From positions 1,550,001-1,614,000 of the forward strand of contig NZ_JACDXU010000001.1 in the NCBI RefSeq assembly GCF_020539485.1: a stretch of DNA of 64,000 nt, read 5' to 3'. Of this stretch, positions 60,414 through 64,000 are shown piece by piece. A program made the position numbers and the translations under genes. The notes beneath the pieces were generated by a model. It was not told the origin of the DNA. It ran no database searches and was given only the letters and a program-made list of their open reading frames with translations. This stretch comes from Fulverythrobacter ferritrahens. GTDB taxonomy: Bacteria > Pseudomonadota > Alphaproteobacteria > Sphingomonadales > Sphingomonadaceae. Numbering within the stretch: the stretch's first letter is position 1; each line of letters starts with the position of its first letter.

Positions 60414-60923
60414 TCAGGGCTTGATTACGGCCTTGACCGCGCCGAGTTCGGTGCGGCCGCTGGCAGAGGCAGTCGCGCTCTTGCCGTTCCAGTTGAAAGG
60501 CAAGGTCACCTGTTCGCGCCCGCCTTCCTCGCGGGCAGCTTCCACCACCAGCGCATAGTTGCCAGGCTTAAGAGCGCCGACATCGAGCCGGACCTTCTGC
60601 ACGCCCGGCGCGCGGGTTGCTCCCGTCACGGCATCGGCGGGCTTGGCAGCGTTACGGCCGCCTTTGCGCCACCAGGTCCGCAGGTCGCGCAGCCACTTGG
60701 TTCCGGCATTTTCGCGATTGTCGTAGTCATACCACACCGCAAGAGTACGGATATTGGGCTGACCAACCTGCTCCAGCCAGATCGCTACATAAGGCCGGTG
60801 ATATTCGGCAACCTTGAGCTGCGGAATGGCGACCGTCAGTTCGACGGTGCCCGCAGCGGCAGGAGCCGAAAGGCCTGCGGCAGCGGCGCCGGTGAAGATG
60901 ATACGATAGGCAATCGGGGACAT
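60414..60923 (-). CDS. DUF2271-domain periplasmic protein with ApbE flavinylation motif
   Basis: A 169-aa exported protein with signal peptide MSPIAYRIIFTGAAAAGLSA. The mature part has the DUF2271 blocks RPYVAIWLEQVGQPNIRTLAVWYD and WLRDLRTWWRKG. DAVTGAT at residues 97-103 matches the ApbE acceptor motif (Asp, then Ser/Thr-Gly-Ala-Thr/Ser), so T103 is the expected FMN attachment site. ATG 60923 is chosen because GGTGAG lies just before it; GTG 60932 overlapping the PepSY stop is possible. It probably shuttles electrons in the periplasm from the PepSY protein to ferric complexes. Confidence 0.88.
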   Translation of the reverse strand: MSPIAYRIIFTGAAAAGLSAPAAAGTVELTVAIPQLKVAEYHRPYVAIWLEQVGQPNIRTLAVWYDYDNRENAGTKWLRDLRTWWRKGGRNAAKPADAVTGATRAPGVQKVRLDVGALKPGNYALVVEAAREEGGREQVTLPFNWNGKSATASASGRTELGAVKAVIKP

Positions 60924-60928
60924 GTCTC

Positions 60929-61588
60929 TCACCTGTGTACGAAAAGGAGCATGAGGATCAGCGGCAGCAGCAGGCCGAAGCCCACCACTGGCCAGGTGGA
61001 CGGCCGCGTGCGAGCATGAAGCTGCAGCAAGACTAGGCCGGTGATGGAGAAAACCAGGCAGGCAACGGCGAAAATGTCGATGAACCAGGACCAGGCAAGG
61101 CCGGTATGGCGGCCCTTGTGGAGATCGTTGAAATAGGAAATCCAGCCATGATCGACCGTTTCGTAACGGGCCTCGCCCGTTTCGCGGTCGATCGTCAGCG
61201 TTGCATCCCCACCGGGGCGCGGCATGGGCACGAACACTTCATATTCGGACCATTCGGCCACCACATCCGCCAGCGAGATTTCCAGCTTCTGTTCCAGCCA
61301 GTGCCGCGCGCTGGGCGGAAGCGGCCGCTTCGCCCCTTCTTCCACCGGGCGCTGCAGGGCCTGAAGCGGGGCGCCGTTCATCGTGACGGCCTGCTCCCGA
61401 GTGACGGGCTCCCCGGCAATATCGCCCGCATGGTTGAGCGTTATCCCGGTGATGGCGAACAACAGCATCCCGGCAAGACACAGGCCTGAGCTGATCCAGT
61501 GCCAGCGATGCACCTGACGCAGCCAGAAACCGCGACTGCGGCTGGCGGCAAGCATCTGGCTGGATGGATCAGAATCAGTACGGGTCAC
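60929..61588 (-). CDS. PepSY-associated transmembrane protein
   Basis: A 219-aa inner-membrane protein with three helices (about 32-52, 170-190 and 195-217) and a periplasmic PepSY-type domain between the first and second (EISLADVVAEWSEYEVFV, ATLTIDRETGEARYE). Histidines in HRWHW, LNHAGD and DLHKGRHTG sit near helix ends and could bind heme. Related PepSY membrane proteins act as ferric-siderophore or periplasmic flavin reductases. It is the first gene of the leftward redox operon, and a Fur-like site lies just upstream. Confidence 0.88.
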   Translation of the reverse strand: MTRTDSDPSSQMLAASRSRGFWLRQVHRWHWISSGLCLAGMLLFAITGITLNHAGDIAGEPVTREQAVTMNGAPLQALQRPVEEGAKRPLPPSARHWLEQKLEISLADVVAEWSEYEVFVPMPRPGGDATLTIDRETGEARYETVDHGWISYFNDLHKGRHTGLAWSWFIDIFAVACLVFSITGLVLLQLHARTRPSTWPVVGFGLLLPLILMLLFVHR

Positions 61589-61606
61589 CGCGCTCGATTA
61601 TCGCTA

Positions 61607-61623
61607 TCGCAAATCACTCGCAA
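61607..61623 (-). promoter_or_regulatory. Fur-like palindrome upstream of the PepSY operon
   Basis: TCGCAAATCACTCGCAA matches 13 of 17 positions of the palindrome at 52814-52830. On the minus strand a good -10 (GATAAT, 61602-61597) follows 4 nt later, so the site would overlap the promoter of the reductase operon. Confidence 0.45.
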
Positions 61624-61827
61624 GAATAATCGTCTGATAGAACTGGGAAAGCGCTCCCGACACAAAGCGCGAGGGCGAAGGGCGGACAGATCACTGTGAG
61701 AATGCCCAATTGCCCAAGCCGCTTGGCAGTTGACTAATATCGGGTGCAACTACATGCTCCCGTCATTGGCCGCGCTCCTTGGGGCTGGAGTCTTCTTGGG
61801 CCTGCGGTTCAGAAGGGGGATTGCGAA

Positions 61828-64000
61828 ATGAAACCCGTGCTGCTCCGCGCGGCGCTGCTGGCCAGTGCCTGCCTTTCCGTTCCAGCAATAGCCCAGGAGG
61901 CAGCACCACCCCTCGCTCCGCCCCAGATGGCGGGCGATACCTCGGATGAGGCGGAGGACCAGGGCAATACGATCATCGTGACCGGCACCCGCGTCGCTCG
62001 ATCTGAACTGGATTTCGCCAATCCAGTGGCGACTATCACTGCCGATGCCATCACGGAATCCGGGCGCACCAATCTTGCGGACCTGCTCGTCCAGAGCCCC
62101 GCCCTTATTGGATCGGTGACCGGCAATCTCACCGCTGGGTCCAATCCGGATTTCGGCGAGTCCGGGCTCGACCTGCTCAATCTGCGCAATCTTGGTACGG
62201 ACCGCACGCTGGTGCTGGTGGACGGGCGGCGCCATGTGGCCGCGCTTTCCGGGTCTGCCGCAGTGGACATCAATGCAATCCCGACCGACCTTGTCGAGGC
62301 GGTGGACGTTCTCACCGGCGGCGCGTCAGCCATCTATGGCGCGGATGGCGTGTCCGGCGTGGTCAATTTCCGGCTGAAACACGATTTCGAGGGCATCACC
62401 GCACGCGGCCAGATCGGCACTTCGAAATATGGCGATGGAGACAATGTCTTCGGTGCCATTACCGTGGGGCAGAACTTCTCCGAAGGGCGCGGCAATATCG
62501 CCGTCGCTTATGAATACAGCAAGGATCAGCGGGTTTCCGATCAGGCCCGCCCCTTCTTGCGCAATCCGGTGGCGGGCGGGCTGTTCCGCAATCAGGCAGA
62601 CCTCCTGGACGACCCCAACGTGCCTGACCTGATCTACTACAATGACGTACGCTATGCCGATAGCGCCCCCATGGGCGCGGTGGATGTCGATTTTGACTAT
62701 GCCGCCGATTACGAGGGCAACGGCAAGCGATATGATCGCGGCTTCGTGCTGGAGGAATCCGGCGGCTATACTCAGGGCGGATCGAGCACGCCCATCGATG
62801 GCTATCAGGGCGATCTGTTCCCCGGGCTCGAACGGCATCTGGTGAATGCCCTGGCCCAATATGAATTCAGCGATGCCCTGACCCTGTTCGCGGAAGGCAA
62901 ATATGTCCGCACCCGTTCGGAAACGCTCGCCCAGCCGACCTATGATTTCTATCTCTTCATCACTCCCGAAAATCCCTTCATGCCGCAATCCATCCGCGAT
63001 GCGATCGTGCCCGGCGCGGCGGCTGAATGGTTCGAGGATCCGGACACGCCCGACGGCGTGCTGGTAACCCGCGACAATTACGATCTGGGCATCAATACGG
63101 AGCAGGTCACCCGCGAGACCTGGCGCGCAGTTGTGGGGGCCAAGGGCCGGATCAGCCCGCATGCGACCTACGAAATCTCCTATGTTTATGGCGAAACCAG
63201 CGGGCGCATCCTGTCTCGCGGAAACCGGCTGGAAGCCCAGTGGCTTGCGGCGGTCGACGCGGTTGAAGATCCTGTCACGCACAAGCCGGTTTGCCGTTCC
63301 AGCCTCGATCCCGAAGCGTCGGCCGAGCTGAAGGGCTGCGTACCCTACAACATCTTCGGCTATGGCGTGCGCGATCAGGCAGCGGTGGACTTCGTCACAA
63401 CGGACAGCCTCAGCCGTTCCAAGGTGACGCAGCATGTCGTCTCAGGCTCTGTCTCGGGCGATACCGGCGCATTCCTGAACCTGCCCGGCGGGCCGGCGGG
63501 TTTCGCCTTCGGCGCGGAATATCGCAAGGAAAGCAGCAGCTTCGATCCAGATCCGCTCATCGCCGATGGGCTCACCTGGCAGGGGGCCGTACAGGCCGAA
63601 AGGGGCAGTTTCGACGTGAAGGAACTGTTCGGGGAGATCAACCTGCCGCTGCTGGAACGCAAGCCACTGGCGCATCTGCTCTCACTGGGTTCCGCATTCC
63701 GCTATTCCGATTACAGCACGATCGGCAGCACCACGACCTGGAAGGTCGATAGCGTCTATGCGCCGATCCCCGACATCTCCTTCCGCGCGACCTATTCGCA
63801 AGCAGTACGCGCGCCTAATATCGGGGAATTGTTCGGCCCGGGCAGCACGGCGTTCAACTTCATCGTGGACCCATGCGATACGCAAGAAACCAATAATGGC
63901 ACCAGCTATCGCGCGGCCAATTGCGCAGCGCTGTTGAACGGATTGGGGGTCGATCCCTCCACCTTCAGCCCCTCCAGCACCCCGCAGGCCAGCCTCTATA
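61828..64000 (+). CDS. TonB-dependent receptor, 5' part (runs off the window)
   Basis: The frame from ATG 61828 is open to the end of the window (724 codons seen, no stop). The start follows AAGGGGGATTGCGAA. It has a signal peptide (MKPVLLRAALLASACLSVPAIAQ), TonB box NTIIVTGTRV, and a plug with LLVQSPALIGSV, LNLRNLGTDRTLVLVDGRRH, DINAIPTDLVEAVDVLTGGA and IYGADGVSGVVNF. This is the sphingomonad receptor class with a GTxRTLVLVDGRR plug. The barrel includes loop cysteines (PVCRSSL, ELKGCVPYN). It is divergent from the PepSY operon and may share its regulation. The ligand is unknown. Confidence 0.9.
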   Translation, partial: MKPVLLRAALLASACLSVPAIAQEAAPPLAPPQMAGDTSDEAEDQGNTIIVTGTRVARSELDFANPVATITADAITESGRTNLADLLVQSPALIGSVTGNLTAGSNPDFGESGLDLLNLRNLGTDRTLVLVDGRRHVAALSGSAAVDINAIPTDLVEAVDVLTGGASAIYGADGVSGVVNFRLKHDFEGITARGQIGTSKYGDGDNVFGAITVGQNFSEGRGNIAVAYEYSKDQRVSDQARPFLRNPVAGGLFRNQADLLDDPNVPDLIYYNDVRYADSAPMGAVDVDFDYAADYEGNGKRYDRGFVLEESGGYTQGGSSTPIDGYQGDLFPGLERHLVNALAQYEFSDALTLFAEGKYVRTRSETLAQPTYDFYLFITPENPFMPQSIRDAIVPGAAAEWFEDPDTPDGVLVTRDNYDLGINTEQVTRETWRAVVGAKGRISPHATYEISYVYGETSGRILSRGNRLEAQWLAAVDAVEDPVTHKPVCRSSLDPEASAELKGCVPYNIFGYGVRDQAAVDFVTTDSLSRSKVTQHVVSGSVSGDTGAFLNLPGGPAGFAFGAEYRKESSSFDPDPLIADGLTWQGAVQAERGSFDVKELFGEINLPLLERKPLAHLLSLGSAFRYSDYSTIGSTTTWKVDSVYAPIPDISFRATYSQAVRAPNIGELFGPGSTAFNFIVDPCDTQETNNGTSYRAANCAALLNGLGVDPSTFSPSSTPQASLY

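Noticed and set aside
1-64000. CRISPR arrays, tRNA/rRNA genes, insertion sequences or prophage
   Set aside because: No regularly spaced direct repeats, cloverleaf-type sequences, transposase or integrase motifs were recognised on reading. A covariance or IS search was not possible here.

Overview
The window looks like a chromosome segment from a sphingomonad-type alphaproteobacterium. The basis is high GC content, four TonB-dependent receptors, RpiR/AraC/ECF regulators, Rieske and TauD oxygenases typical of Sphingomonadaceae catabolic clusters, and very dense gene packing with start/stop overlaps. No tRNA, rRNA, CRISPR array, insertion sequence or prophage was recognised. Nothing was searched against a database: family calls rest on motifs I can read.

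Region 1 (1-8.7 kb) is a phosphorus-acquisition block. After a partial HAD phosphatase and an RpiR regulator come a TonB-dependent receptor, a PhnD-PhnC-PhnE type ABC importer and a Tat-exported phospholipase C. Good Pho-box candidates precede both the receptor and phnD.

Region 2 (9.0-35.6 kb) is a large catabolic island. It holds allophanate hydrolase, an amidohydrolase, two VOC proteins, two TauD-type dioxygenases, a nitroreductase, two isochorismatase-fold hydrolases, an SDR, a ribokinase, a RutA-like flavin monooxygenase, two MFS transporters, a serine hydrolase, a bile-acid-symporter-like transporter, a LigB-type dioxygenase, a Rieske oxygenase and its own TonB receptor. Its most unusual gene encodes an AraC-type regulator fused to an acetamidase/formamidase domain. 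The same two domains occur nearby as separate, overlapping genes in the opposite order. The enzyme set suggests breakdown of a nitrogen heterocycle, either pyrimidine-like or flavin/lumichrome-like. The substrate is inference only.

Region 3 (35.8-50.5 kb) makes and exports a surface polysaccharide. RfbF and RfbG (CDP-4-keto-6-deoxyglucose synthesis) run rightward. A ten-gene leftward operon, with 4-nt overlaps at all nine junctions, encodes an HpcH/HpaI aldolase, an inositol-phosphatase-like enzyme, a Wza/KpsD exporter, a KpsE/Wzz protein, a GtrB-like glycosyltransferase, a GT87-like membrane glycosyltransferase, an epimerase, a thiamine-diphosphate enzyme, a GtrA flippase and a methyltransferase. 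The ThDP enzyme beside CDP-sugar genes suggests a branched-chain sugar.

Region 4 (50.6-64.0 kb) concerns the cell envelope and iron. It has an M23 peptidase overlapping an orphan ECF sigma factor, TonB, a siderophore-type receptor, PiuC and a lactate-oxidase-like flavoenzyme. A leftward PepSY/DUF2271/DUF4198/ApbE/flavoreductase operon follows, then a receptor running off the end. The DUF2271 protein carries a visible ApbE flavinylation motif, so this operon is probably a trans-envelope ferric reductase. Fur-like palindromes precede the siderophore receptor and the reductase operon.
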